A DNA stretch of 64,000 nucleotides from Scolanthus callimorphus. Lineage: Eukaryota > Cnidaria > Anthozoa > Actiniaria > Edwardsiidae. The stretch covers positions 14,921,646 through 14,985,645 of the forward strand of contig CM066919.1 of NCBI GenBank assembly GCA_033964015.1. The letters run 5' to 3'. The position numbers were made by a program, and so were the translations under genes. The notes beneath the pieces were generated by a model. It was given only the letters and a program-made list of their open reading frames with translations. It did not search any database and was not told the origin of the DNA. This document shows positions 1 to 10,669 of the stretch, one piece after another (the stretch's first letter is position 1; each line of letters begins with the position of its first letter).

Positions 1-201
1 CATCTGTTCAGCTGTTCACAGAAATGGCAAAGACTGTTCTTAAAGGCAATATCAACTATTTACAAGGGAAATGCACCTAGAGGAACTCAGAAAACATCAA
101 CCAAAACCAATCAACCCAAACCAATTCTTTACAGTTACATGAATACTTTAGAGCCCCATGCAGAGTAAGAGGTATAGTGGTTAACAGATGTTTCAACTTA
201 C

Positions 202-266
202 ACTTCTTGCCCATCAATATGCAAGAATGCTGGAAGTAAAAAAGCCAAGGTTTTACCAGTACCAGT
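202..266 (-). CDS. DDX43: DDX43-like exon 10: Walker A (motif I)
   Basis: The exon follows a TTTCAG acceptor and encodes TGTGKTLAFLLPAFLHIDGQE, giving the ATP-binding P-loop together with the AQ that ends exon 9. The donor is taken as GTAAGT at 201-196; a GT two bases earlier is a weaker alternative, so the last two bases are uncertain. Positions 1-201 look intronic. Confidence 0.85.
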
Positions 267-3200
267 CTGAAACAAATTAAACTCATTTACTTACACACGA
301 TGCTTAATACTATCCACCTATGCTTTGTCTGTAAGCACATGAGTATTGCATTACAAGTTCAATTGTTAGGAACATCCATTTGGCCCTACCATTTTTATGC
401 AATTCAGGTTTATCATCATTTTAATTGGACTGCAAAAGACAAACGCCACTTAGCACTCCCAAAATGAGACTCCTGAGGTATCTGCACACTCAAGCCTAAC
501 ATGACTGATGACATATTTGATCTGGGTCAGTTATGTGGCCAGTTTGACTATATGATATTATATTTTATAGCACACAAAACATTTTAATAGTGAAGAATTC
601 AATACACGATTTTGCTAATGCATGAAATGTCTAGTCACCATGCTCCTCAGGGATAAATAACAAAAAACGAAATGACCGGCCTCGTTCAACCGTGGCTTCC
701 TTCTTTTGTTTCTTGCTCCTTGAGGGGCTTGGTCCGAGGCATTACTCGTATTAGCAAAGTCGTGTATTAAGATGAAAAATGATGTGAACAAGTTTTGGCT
801 CTCTTTTGGCAAGCGTTAAGTGGTGTTGGTATTTGGTTGAGCCATCACACATGTAGGAGGACTACGTGCAATATTACATCAGGGACGGTGGAGCCATGGG
901 GGGCTTTAGCCAAGTGCCCCCCCCCCCCCCCCCCGCCACCTTGCCATACAATCTTACTAATGAACCCCCACTTTGACAATTGTTCCGCCGTCTCTGTACA
1001 TTGGCACTTGCAACACTGTTGTTAGAAGGCTGTTATATGGCAATAATGAACACCCCAAGTGCCTTTGAACTTTGCCTTTTGAAGCTCGGTCTCTTTCAAA
1101 ATTTTGTTGAAAATCAGAGCAAAGAGAAGCAGCAAATCACCGAATCCTGACTGGAATGTTACCTGGGCTATGCCAATCAAATCAAGACCAGACATGATGA
1201 CAGGCCAAGCTTGACACTGTAATGGAAAATAATCATCACATTAGTTATGCAATAGGAGCACCTACATCAAAAACAGGCATGATGAGTCACAGAAGATGAT
1301 ATACACGCAGTCATGTGTTGCATGATTCTAAGGAATACCCATAACCACTGATGGTACAGGGGCATACCCCAGGAAAATGTGAAATTTCAGTAGCAGAAAA
1401 GGTGTTTTCCTGCATTTTGAGGGCAAGATAATTGGCATATTCATGTACGGTATTCTGTTGCTTTAATATTTTCCTTGAAACTGATCAGTTATACAGTCCA
1501 CGAAAGTTGCCGGTGGACAGAAGTGAAGTAGACGGTGGTTCGCACCAGTAGCCGCCTTCTATTGAAACCCCTGCATTCAAGTTTCAAGTTTACTTATTTA
1601 ATATTTCAGAATTACATTTTAGTGCATTATGTGGTTCCAGAAATTATCCATACCCCCCTCCTACGGAAGGGCATTGGAAATTCCGGAGGGGTGGGGGTCA
1701 ATTTAGCTGATCATTTCCATACAAATACTGTATTTTTCCTCGGAAATTCCAGAGGGGTTGGGGGGTCACTTTTCCACACCCTTCCACCCTTCCTATTATG
1801 TGACAAGTAGGTATCATAGTGACTTGTTGTTTTAAAACAAAAAATAGTAATTACCTGGATAGGTGAGGGTTTGGTAAAGCCTTGCTTCCTAATTTCATCA
1901 AGAACCTCAGCTGTTGAAAGTGAAATGATAACTCTTTTCAATAACGCTGTACCAGAATAAATTGCATCTGGAAAAATACTGTATAGGGGTTAACAAGAAA
2001 ATCCTGAAACTTGATTGCATAAGAGTTATCGGTAAAGTGCCACTAGCACCTAACTTATCTGAAATTCCACCAAATTTGGCACACAAGTACTAGACATCAT
2101 GATCTTCAGCACTACCCAATTTATTCAGGCCTTCTGATATTTTGTGGAAAAAATACTGAATTCCGCGGAATTTTAAGGTGTATTTTGCAGGAATTTTGCG
2201 GAAAAACTCAGCGATTTCGCGGGGTTTACAATGTAATTGGCTAAAAAGATCTTCCTAAATAGAGGAGTAGATATCTTGAAACATCTATCGTGCTTGCTAA
2301 GAAGGGAATACAGAATTTTCAAATTCACACAATTTTTACAAGTTCAGAACGAGTTTTTGATTTGCTTTTCTAAAAACATGAAGAATCCAATAGCTTTTAG
2401 TGCCAAGTTCCCAGCGGTATTACACTTGGAACGCCTTGCAGTGTTTTGTTGGGCAATGAACTTGATTAATTTTGAATTGGTTTTGAAGGCAATTTCCTGA
2501 CACATTTGGACTTTATGGCACAAAAGCGACACCAACAACTGTGACAAACAAACTGCAGAAACCTTGTTTAAATAGCCTATAACTAGCCTCTCTGTATTTT
2601 CCCCAAAAAATCGCTGCAAGACAAAAATGCTGTAAAACAGCCTCTAACCAGTGGCTTTATCATCTAGTGTGCTTTGAAAAATCACATCATTCTGAAACTG
2701 AGAGAATGAAACACCTAGTACGCTCCTCAAATTTATACTACCAGTACCAAAAAGAACCAAGTCTAAGTTTTTGGCGGATAGAATGGTTGTTTACAGGAGA
2801 ATTTGAAAATATGCATTTCTATGCATATTTTACGGATTTACCTAAATTTTGCGGTCCCGCACCCATGCGAAATATCACAATGCCTGTTTATTATGCCAGA
2901 GGTTGAAAGGAAATAGGGTATTTTGAGGCTAGGTATTTCCACCAGAATCTTGACCCGAAATGATATAAGATTCAGTCAAAGAAATGCTCCCCACATGATC
3001 TATACAAATTTATATTCTTCAACATTCCAGCATGTGTATTGTGTCATGAACTCCAATCCAACAGAAATCGTGAAAAATTGATCGACAGCTTTTTTTACCT
3101 TTAATCATAAACAAAGTCTATTAAAATAATGCAAAATGCAATGACTAGAACCAGAGAACTAAGAAATATTACAGTCCAACTAATTTTTTGGAGAGCTGCC

Positions 3201-6200
3201 CTAAAAATAGGCAAAAGGCGCATTTAAGGTCTGCACTTCAGGGTCCCTGTGCTGGGCTGAGATCACGTGGGGGCATTTTTTCGACTAAATCTAGTACTTG
3301 TGTGCATAATTTGGCTACTTATTTTATGACTTTATTGAACTTGGCAACCCAATTAATGCACATGTGCATACTGTAAAACACTCACGATATTGATCAAAAG
3401 CCTCTTCAAAGATTGAGACTGGGTTGGGGACGCCTCTCTCTTGAATCTTTTCTCCGTAGTTTTCAACCATAATGTTATTACTGTTCAATCTACATGTTAC
3501 AAAGCAAAATGCTCAATTAAGTATAATTGAATTTTAAGCATCAATATTTTTGATCAGTATCTTTTGTCTTCCCAATGACCCTCTCTAAGCTAATGGAAGA
3601 GAATAGCTACAACAAGAGGAATGTCATGTTGTAATAGGCAAGACAAGTCACTGAGTGCTGTAGTTGAGTGCAACAGGAGGTCCTACTCTACAGAACCATA
3701 CATTATACAGATACCATACATGCACCTGCATACTGCTATCATACATGGTATGTATACAGTTATCATAGATGCACCATAAGATTACCATACATGCACCATA
3801 CTGTTACTATGGATTATATTTATATTAGTACTGTAGATTAATATGTATTTATTAGAAAACCTGAAGAGACTCGGTGGGTAAATTAAGATATTATATTTAT
3901 TATTATTATTATTATACTGTAATTTACAGTACATGTACAATATACCTAACGGTAGTAAGCTTTCTCAAAGTCCTTGGTTGGGCTTTGCTCGCTTTGGTTA
4001 GTATCCTTTGAGGTCGACTTGTGGCAATTCTAACAATATAGTTGCCATACAATATGTAGCCTACAGTTACCATACATGCACCATACACGTACCATACAGT
4101 TACCATACATGCACCATAAATTTACCATACATGCACCAAACGGTTACCACACATGCACCAAACGGTTACCACACATGCACCATACAGTTACCATACATGC
4201 ACCATACAGTTACCATACATGCACCATACAGTTGACATACACATACCATACATTACCTAAACTGTTCCACCTCCTCTGGATCTTTGTATTTCACAGAATC
4301 TGCTTCAATGTAAAAATGCTTCTTTATTGGTGGTAAACCTGGTTACAAACAAGTGATCAGTTCATCAGGTGGAGAAATAATGTAACCTACCGTGTACTGT
4401 AACCACAACTATGTGTACTAGCTACATGTACACTCAGGGCTTCGGTAGGTGGCAGGATTTCGGAATACACAATCTGCATAAACTCACACAATTGCCCACA
4501 ATTCTTCTACCACAAAATAACATGGAATTATAACACAGGATTATTTACAATTTTCCTCATAATAGCATGCTTACATTTGATACAATGAATTTTTCTGGTT
4601 ATTTTTCTGGCAGATAAAATTACAGGCATTCTATTCTACCGTTACTTCTATTGTACTGTGAAGACTAAGAGTACTAAATCCTGTCCTTATTTGTTTCTTT
4701 ATTGGCTGGTACAGTACTTTATAAAAAAACAAGATTCCTTGTTAATCATTTCTTGATTACATTATGGAATAATGTCCAAGATATACTGTTTAACTGACCA
4801 GAACAGCATATTTTTATATTGATCCCCACAAAAAGAAGAGAAAGCTTGTGAGAAATCTTGCTTTCACAAACATTTTTTGACACCATTTCCATGACAATGC
4901 ACATCTCCTGAAGTACTACCTGGTTTTGGAAATGTGCTCAAAAGGAGCATGCAACTGTCATGCAATCCTAAACAAAAAACGAGTTTTGTTTTTAGTTTGA
5001 GATTGGCAATAATATCAACAAAATACAACTTCTGTACACCATCAGAACCACTTACCAAGCCACTTCACTCTCTCGCTCTCCTCCCTGGTAGCATGGATCT
5101 GTGCAAACGTTACCTTAGGTTTTCTGAATTGACGTTAGAGCACAAAAAAGAGAAAAGAGAATGAGCAACTTCATAACATTATGGAACACGGATGCTGGAA
5201 GTCAATAACTAGTGAAAGGCACTTACTCAACTTCAGCTGGAGAATCTACACAAACAGAAAGAAAAAAAAAATAAGGTCATTTAATACTTCTAACAAAGCA
5301 TGGACAGCAGTCAAACATTTTCTATTTGTCACAAATCTATCTACACAATAAATATTGCATACTGGGTAAGCCTGCATTAGGACCTCTAAATAAAACCAAT
5401 AAAACTGCTGGCAGTAAGAGGTTTCACTGTGAGTATGAATTTTTGGAAATAATAGAATAAAATAATCCCTAATCCAAAGACACTTGAGTTCAAGGAAATA
5501 GAACAGATCTTGAATAATAACACACTAACCAGAGCTAAAAGAAGATACATGTCCTGATTCATCAATTTCTTCAACCATCTGTTTGGCCTTCATGACAGCC
5601 TCCTCACTATCACCACTGATCTCAACAGGCGTAGAAAAAAACGTTCCTTCTTCTTTCTTTATCTGCAAAATAGAGTGCATAACACTTACCAACTGGCACC
5701 TTTGAGACATAACATTAGCAACAAACACCAAGGTGGAGGAAGAGGTGTATTTATGTAAAGGAAATTGTAATCACATTTTAAAATTCTTAAACGAACGTAA
5801 TCTGAGCAATCACTGTAAATAGTCCAGTTTTAAATTATCTGCTCTACCGCTGAATGGGCATCAACTGCACATCAATCAGTGAGCCTGAATTTGAAGTAAA
5901 AAAACTTGTGAATGCCATAGAGTCCAAAACATTTTATCAAGTTTGTCTATTGTCTCAATTCAAGCTTCAACAATTTCTTGTTGGTATTCGCAACTTTTCC
6001 TGCTTCAAATTGTGTGTTTCCAAAAAATATCCATACCCCCCCCCCCCTCCCCCACGGAAGGGTGATGAGAAATGACCCCCCACCTCACCCCACCCCCACC
6101 CCTCTGGAATTTCCGCACAGAGAAATTTTACCCCCCACCCCCTCTAAAAAATTTCAATGTCGGAAAAAACGTTGAAAGTGACCGAGTATGGAATATACAG

Positions 6201-9200
6201 AGTATAATTGCAAAAGCGTGTTCCGAAAAGTTGTAACAATATTAATACAAGTGTAGCATTGATATTTGTGTAAATATTGCGTTCTTGGCAAAAAGATGCA
6301 TGAACTGGGCAAGACAAACATTCACGCAAAACTTAGCAAGTTTCCGACTAGGTATGAGAAATGGGGTCTTTCTTGGTGTTGCAAGATGTATTGTATTTTG
6401 GATTGGAGCTATTGTATTCCATCTTATTGTCTCGTTCTACGGTTTTTTGTCTTCTATTGTCTTTATGCCTCTGGTGCCTTGCAACACCAAGAAAGAGCCG
6501 AGAAATGCGGTTTTCTAACCATCTGGATATTTTTTCGGTCGTTAAATCCCCAACCCCTCTGGAAATTCCTAGGCCTTTGACCTCCCCACCCCTCTGGAAT
6601 TTCCAATCCCTTCCGTGGGGGGGTATGGATATTTTGGGAAATACACATTGAGGATCCCACTGTATTAATGCACCATTGATTGAGCAGAGAATTTGAAACT
6701 TGATTATTAAAAGACCTGTAAAAAGTAATAAGTCCAACACTGGTTATGACCTCTGGGATACTGGTGAGTTGCTCTACAAACTGAGCTCTGAAGCCAGATA
6801 TGACCTGACTAAAACAGGCTACAAGCAAATCCTACAATGCAACTCCAATATTTTGACTATCAAGTGCCAAAAGGGCTTTACTTATGCTGTAGTATTTGCC
6901 TGCTCTGCTACAAAGTAGATATGAACAAAATATTCAACTTATCAGAAAGACAACATTTTGTGGTTTCTGGAATCTCAGAATTTTATAGGCATGTCTTGGA
7001 TTCTCATTTTCTCTTTTTTTTTACCATTTGCCAACATTCATGACAATCAATTTATTTTATTGTATAAAAAGAGTACCTACTTTCACATGCGCTCCAGTTG
7101 TATCTTGAATTTCTCTGATTGTAGAGCCTCCTTTACCTGAAATAACAAGCATCAACGTTATTTATTAAAATTGTTATCAAAAGGAATAGAAAACTGACAC
7201 AGTTACAGTAGACAGGAGAGGATAATAGCTGAGCTTATGGGTTACAGTATTTTATCAATGAAACAATGAGTAAATTTGCTAAAGCTTTAAAAATAGAATA
7301 GTCTAGAATAGTCTTCATTTAACAAATGAAATTAAGTGTGATTTTAGAAGTTAAAAAACCACAAAGAGACCAAATGCATTAGATGTAAACAAATATAAAG
7401 TGTAACACACTTCAGCACATTTTACAGGTTAATCAAAAACCACTCTATGCTTGGACAACTTTGCAGATGATATTCATCATTTTGTGTTGCTGAGCAGTAA
7501 ACAGAAAGATTTTGTTGCGAGTTGCTACATGCAACACCACCTTAAAGTGCATATGAAATGAAATCAGTTTTCGGATCTCTGGATAGAGACAGATTTGATA
7601 AATTGCCACAAACCTCGCAGCATTTTACCAATATTATTTCAAACTTGCAGTCCTTACTTTTCCTACAATTCTCCTGATCGAAATATAGTTAATGTATGGC
7701 AGTCGTCTCATTTTTTTTCCTGGGAGAAGTAAATCTTGAGTTGATGTCCTTGTTGATGGATCTTGTAACATACCTCTTTGAAAATACTTTCCGTAATAAT
7801 GAAGGACTCAAATTATTATCATATTATTATTAAATTGAAGACTAAAACATTGGTAAAGCAACAAAATTTTAGGTGTACAGGCACAGTTAAATTATTTGGA
7901 ATAAATCAGGTAGTTTGTAACTTTAAAGTTGGAATGTTATGCATAGTGAACAAAATGCACATACCGTATTTACCCGTATATAAGACGCACCCGTATATAA
8001 GACGCACCTTGAATTTTGAGGTCATTTTGGCAAAAAAATCAATTTCTAAAGATATTCAATTTGTATTGCGTGCAACAGCACTTCCATAAAGAAATCTCAT
8101 GAGAAATAGACTGGCAGTAAGTGGAAAATGACAATTTAAACATGAGGGCAAAATGTTTTACTCCACGAACAGATGAGTGAAATATTCCGACCATTTCTTC
8201 ATTTTATTTTGTTTGTTTGAGATAAATCTTGTGCTACACACGATTTCACGCAAAATATAAGTAGTTGTGCTAATACTTCTATGCATTGTAGCCTTCTAGC
8301 AGGCGTTTACAGGCTGATTTTATCACAAAAATCACGGAGTTCGCAGTCGCGAGTGCCGACGAGCGCCATCTTGGATTTTTGGACGGGCCGAGTGACAAAA
8401 TCCAAAATGGCGCTCGTGACTACGAACTCCGCAATTTTTGCAATAAAAACAGCCTCCAACGCCTGCTGGCAGGTTTCACGGATTAAAATCCTAGCTTTAT
8501 TATGTGCAACCGAACCACACAACCATGAATCAGCGAATTTGTAAAGGATCTTTTGTATTTGTTGTTATGCAAATTCCCAAAAGTGATGTTCCGTGTATAA
8601 GACGCACCCCGATTTTGAAGGTCATTTTGGAGTGAAAAAAGTGCGTCTTATATACGGGTAAATACGGTATATCAGATGTAATTTCCTTAAGCAATAAAAA
8701 GCAGGTTTCCGTGGTTTATAATGTGAGAAACACATGAGCCGTTTTTCCTGGGAGAAGTAAATCTTGAGTTGATGTCCTTGTTGATGGATCTTGTAACATA
8801 CCTCTTTGAAAATACTTTCCGTAATAATGCCGGGCTCAAATTATTATTATATTATTATTGAATTGAAGACTAAAACATTGGTAAAGCAACAAAATTTTAG
8901 GTGTGCAGGCACAGTTAAATTATTTGGAATAAATCAGGTAGTTTGTAACTTTAAAGTTGGAATGTTATGCATAGTGAACAAAATGCACATATATCAGATG
9001 TAATTTCCTTAAGCAATAAAAAGCAGGTTTCCGTGGTTTATAATGTGAGAAACACATGAGCCGTAGGCGAGTGTTTTTCCAGCATCCCAAGTGCGTTTAT
9101 CACATTATAAACCACAGAAATCCACTTTTTATTGCTTTTATACAATAGCATTGCATCTGCCGTGCGTTTATAATGTGAGAATGCAGCTCTCAACCAATCA

Positions 9201-10669
9201 GAACACATGTTCTATCTTAGCTATTTTATAAAGCAATATATGCACAATGGGCTAAACACATGGATAAGGGAGCATTCATAATTTATCTAGAGGGGGGCCT
9301 ATGATGATTTCCTTATTTTTTTCTGTTCATTCTTTGAAGCCCCCCCTGATGATCTCAGGCTTTTTTCCCTGACCCCCCCCCCCCCCCCCCCCCCCCCCTC
9401 AAAAGATGTCAATTAATCAAAGAAAAATATCATAGCCCCCCCCCCCCCCCCCCCCCCCCCCACACACACATACAAATTACGCTACAAATATTACAATTGG
9501 GAAGAGCAGCTTTTTACTGAAGGGCTGAGCTCCCTTTACGTTTCTGAAAGCTGAAAAAAAGAAAAACTGGAACTGATTATCACTCATTTGAAAGAGACCA
9601 GGGCTAAGGCATTAAGAACCATGACAGTAACAGGACAACGTACTTTACAAGACTCGAAAGCAATCTCAGATGATGATTATGATGACAATGGCGACAACAC
9701 TGTCTTGGGCGAATTACATGGAGCGAGGAGAGCGAGAGTGAGGAGAGCGAGAGTGAGAGTTTCAGACACTGGCAAAGAGACCTTGCAGCACAAGCAGTGG
9801 ACGCCATGCTTTTAGTTCGTACTTTAGTTCTCAGTATCAACATTTGTCACAATGAAATAAAAAACAGGAATAGACCAAATCGGGTTACAATTGTCAAATT
9901 TTTCTCCCCGGACCCGAGTGCATGAGTGTATGTGCAGAACTAACAAAAGTACCCACCCAAAGGATCTGAATTGGGTGACTGACAACAAGATGTAAACACC
10001 GTTTATATTCGTATACTTTTTTGGGAAAAATGGTTGGCCCCCCCTGTGCTCGGTGTTATTTTTGTTGGAAATTTTCCATTGCCCCCCCTAAATGATATTA
10101 GAGAAAAAGAGAAGCTGCCCCTCAAAATCATCATAGCCCCCCCTCTAGATAAATTATGAATGCTCCCTAAGCATGGTTCACCTACCTATCACCTTCCCCA
10201 CTCTGTCTGGGTTCACATCAACCACCACGCTGAACCCTCTTCTGCTACCACCTCGGGAGCTTTCACGTTGGTAACCCCCTGAGGAATCACCTCTACCCCT
10301 GCCTCCCCCTGGCCCGCCAAATCCTCTTTGATTTCTACTGCCTCCCCCTCCCTGGTCACTACCGCCAAATCCTCCTCGGCCTCCGCTTCGCCAGTTGCCA
10401 GACGTATCATCTCTTCGCCCGCGAAATCCTCCACCACTGTGATTTAAACTTTGCTCTCCATAATCACCATTGATCTCTGTTCGTCTTTCTTGGCTGCCAG
10501 GTTTTCTAGCCTCGTAACCATTATTACTAAAGTTCTCGAAGCGCTTGCTGCGTCCTCGACCAAATCCCGGCGGCTTTCTCCTCGCTTCTGAAGGTCTTTG
10601 CTCGTGAGAAGCGTAAAAGTTCGTCGGTTGAACATCAACGTTATTGCTCACATCGTCCCAGTCCTCCAT
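202..10669 (-). CDS. DDX43: DDX43-like KH/DEAD-box RNA helicase, 3' end outside window
   Basis: Ten exons (10186-10669, 7081-7136, 5530-5662, 5227-5245, 5056-5123, 4257-4338, 3386-3489, 1855-1910, 1163-1216, 202-266) join with consistent phases and GT-AG borders to give about 373 residues. The order is an RG/GG-rich disordered N-terminus (to ~150), a KH domain with the IGKGG loop (~155-215), a linker with LPPIKKHFY, the PNPVSIFEEAF segment, the Q motif GFTKPSPIQ and Walker A AQTGTGKT. This layout matches DDX43 (HAGE), an ATP-dependent RNA helicase whose KH domain helps bind nucleic acid. The start ATG has an in-frame TAG eight codons upstream. The DEAD, SAT and helicase-C motifs must lie beyond position 1. 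Many introns hold mobile elements. The family call rests on motif order recalled from DDX43; DDX53 is a mammal-specific retrocopy and not a likely alternative. Confidence 0.9.
267..1162 (-). other. Intron 9 of the DDX43-like gene
   Basis: This is non-coding intron sequence. It holds a short TIR element at 879-997 with a long C homopolymer, and otherwise nothing I can name. Confidence 0.7.
879..997. mobile_element. Short TIR element with poly-C core
   Basis: The ends read AGGGACGGTGGA and, inverted, TCCGCCGTCTCT, and the interior has a C run of about 16-18 at 918-935. A second copy of the family sits at 62158-62265 with better-preserved ends (AGGGACGGCGGA/TCCCGCCGTCCCT). It is non-autonomous; the superfamily cannot be judged from two copies. 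Confidence 0.6.
1163..1216 (-). CDS. DDX43: DDX43-like exon 9
   Basis: This 54-nt phase-0 exon encodes CQAWPVIMSGLDLIGIAQ, the segment between the Q motif and Walker A in DEAD-box helicases. The acceptor is TTACAG and the donor GTAACA. Confidence 0.9.
1640..1790. repeat. Interspersed repeat with CATACCCCC...GGAATTCC-type arms
   Basis: This copy belongs to a family also found at 6011-6651 and 52470-52600. Shared blocks are ATCCATACCCCC, GGAAGGG and GGAAATTCCNGAGGGG. It lies in the intron just beyond exon 8. Confidence 0.6.
1855..1910 (-). CDS. DDX43: DDX43-like exon 8: Q motif
   Basis: Encodes (P)EVLDEIRKQGFTKPSPIQ, the adenine-sensing Q motif with its upstream helix. The acceptor is CAACAG and the donor GTAATT; the exon enters in phase 1 and leaves in phase 0. 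Confidence 0.92.
1911..3385 (-). other. Intron 7 of the DDX43-like gene
   Basis: About 1.5 kb of AT-rich intron without recognisable coding sequence or repeat. Confidence 0.6.
3386..3489 (-). CDS. DDX43: DDX43-like exon 7
   Basis: Encodes (R)LNSNNIMVENYGEKIQERGV followed by PNPVSIFEEAFDQY. It corresponds to the DDX43 stretch ending in PNP-TFDDAF just before the Q motif. Acceptor TGTAG, donor GTGAGT. Confidence 0.9.
3705..4250. repeat. Minisatellite, ~22-bp unit (TACCATACATGCACCATACAG)
   Basis: Tandem copies are regular at about 4060-4250 and scattered at 3705-3810. Short open frames in all phases here are artefacts of the repeat. The array ends 7 bp from exon 6, immediately beyond its splice donor. 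Confidence 0.85.
4257..4338 (-). CDS. DDX43: DDX43-like exon 6
   Basis: Encodes (G)LPPIKKHFYIEADSVKYKD and PEEVEQF. The LPPIKK-FY block is diagnostic of the DDX43 linker. Enters in phase 1, leaves in phase 2 with donor GTAATG. Confidence 0.92.
5056..5123 (-). CDS. DDX43: DDX43-like exon 5
   Basis: Encodes KPKVTFAQIHATREESERVK then WL. It matches the DDX43 region reading WDQIREEG-KW before LPPI. Acceptor ATTCAG, donor GTAAGT. Confidence 0.85.
5227..5245 (-). CDS. DDX43: DDX43-like exon 4: 19-nt microexon
   Basis: A TTGTGTAG acceptor and a consensus GTAAGT donor bracket 19 nt that encode DSPAEV in frame and are needed to restore the phase between exons 3 and 5. This makes it a true microexon rather than a chance ORF. 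Confidence 0.8.
5530..5662 (-). CDS. DDX43: DDX43-like exon 3: C-terminal half of the KH domain
   Basis: Encodes IKKEEGTFFSTPVEISGDSE and EAVMKAKQMVEEID, the last strand and helix of a type I KH fold. Acceptor TTTTGCAG, donor GTTAGT. Confidence 0.9.
6011..6651. mobile_element. Palindromic TIR element in intron 2
   Basis: The left end TTTCCAAAAAATATCCATAC is inverted at the right end (GTATGGATATTTTGGGAAA). Inside, CTTTCTTGGTGTTGCAAG at ~6368 is inverted at ~6479, so the element is a nested palindrome. It is C-rich and probably non-autonomous; related solo segments occur at 1640-1790 and 52470-52600. Confidence 0.65.
7081..7136 (-). CDS. DDX43: DDX43-like exon 2: KH GXXG loop
   Basis: Encodes (G)KGGSTIREIQDTTGAHVK, the nucleic-acid-binding GKGG loop and following helix of the KH domain. 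Acceptor TCAG, donor GTAGGT. Confidence 0.93.
7714..9063. repeat. Tandem duplication (322-bp unit), one copy split by a TIR element
   Basis: The unit starts TTTTTCCTGGGAGAAG and ends ACACATGAGCCGT. Copy 1 is 7714-8741 and carries a 704-bp insertion; copy 2 is 8742-9063 and is uninterrupted. The copies differ at only a few positions, so the duplication is recent or homogenised. It lies in intron 1 of the DDX43-like gene. Confidence 0.9.
7964..8667. mobile_element. 704-bp MITE with TA target duplication (Tc1/mariner-pogo type)
   Basis: TIRs begin CCGTATTTACCCGTATATAA and are inverted at the right end. TA flanks both sides (7962-7963 and 8668-8669). Copy 2 of the surrounding duplication has a single TA at the same point (8990-8991), which is the pre-insertion site. 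The centre is a further palindrome (GCGCCATCTTGG / AAAATGGCGC). No transposase frame is present. A second copy is at 53453-54176. Confidence 0.92.
9003..9140. repeat. Foldback repeat
   Basis: AAGCAATAAAAAGCAGG and GGTTTATAATGTGA are inverted as TCACATTATAAACC and TTTTTATTGCTT, giving arms of about 38 bp. A similarly built foldback with different arms sits at 54406-54562, and both are followed by a CCAATCAGA box. Confidence 0.7.
9268..10167. mobile_element. 900-bp PIF/Harbinger-like TIR element
   Basis: TIRs begin GGGAGCATTCATAATTTATC and are inverted at the right end. The flanks are TAA at 9265-9267 and 10168-10170; a 3-bp TAA duplication is typical of PIF/Harbinger. The interior has two long C homopolymers (~9376-9397, ~9437-9460) and a CpG/GAG-rich patch, but no transposase. 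The right end is 16 bp inside intron 1, next to the exon 1 donor. Confidence 0.85.
10186..10669 (-). CDS. DDX43: DDX43-like exon 1: RG-rich N-terminus and start of KH
   Basis: Starts MEDWDDVSNNVDVQPTNFYA and continues into an R/G/S-rich low-complexity tract with RGG and GRGR motifs. It ends with FSVVVDVNPDRVGKVIG, the first strand of the KH domain. Donor GTAGGT at 10185-10180. An in-frame TAG eight codons before the ATG fixes the start. Confidence 0.92.

Noticed and set aside
4008..4336. His/Thr-rich small proteins
   Set aside because: They are translations of the 22-bp minisatellite and cross the antisense of a DDX43 exon.
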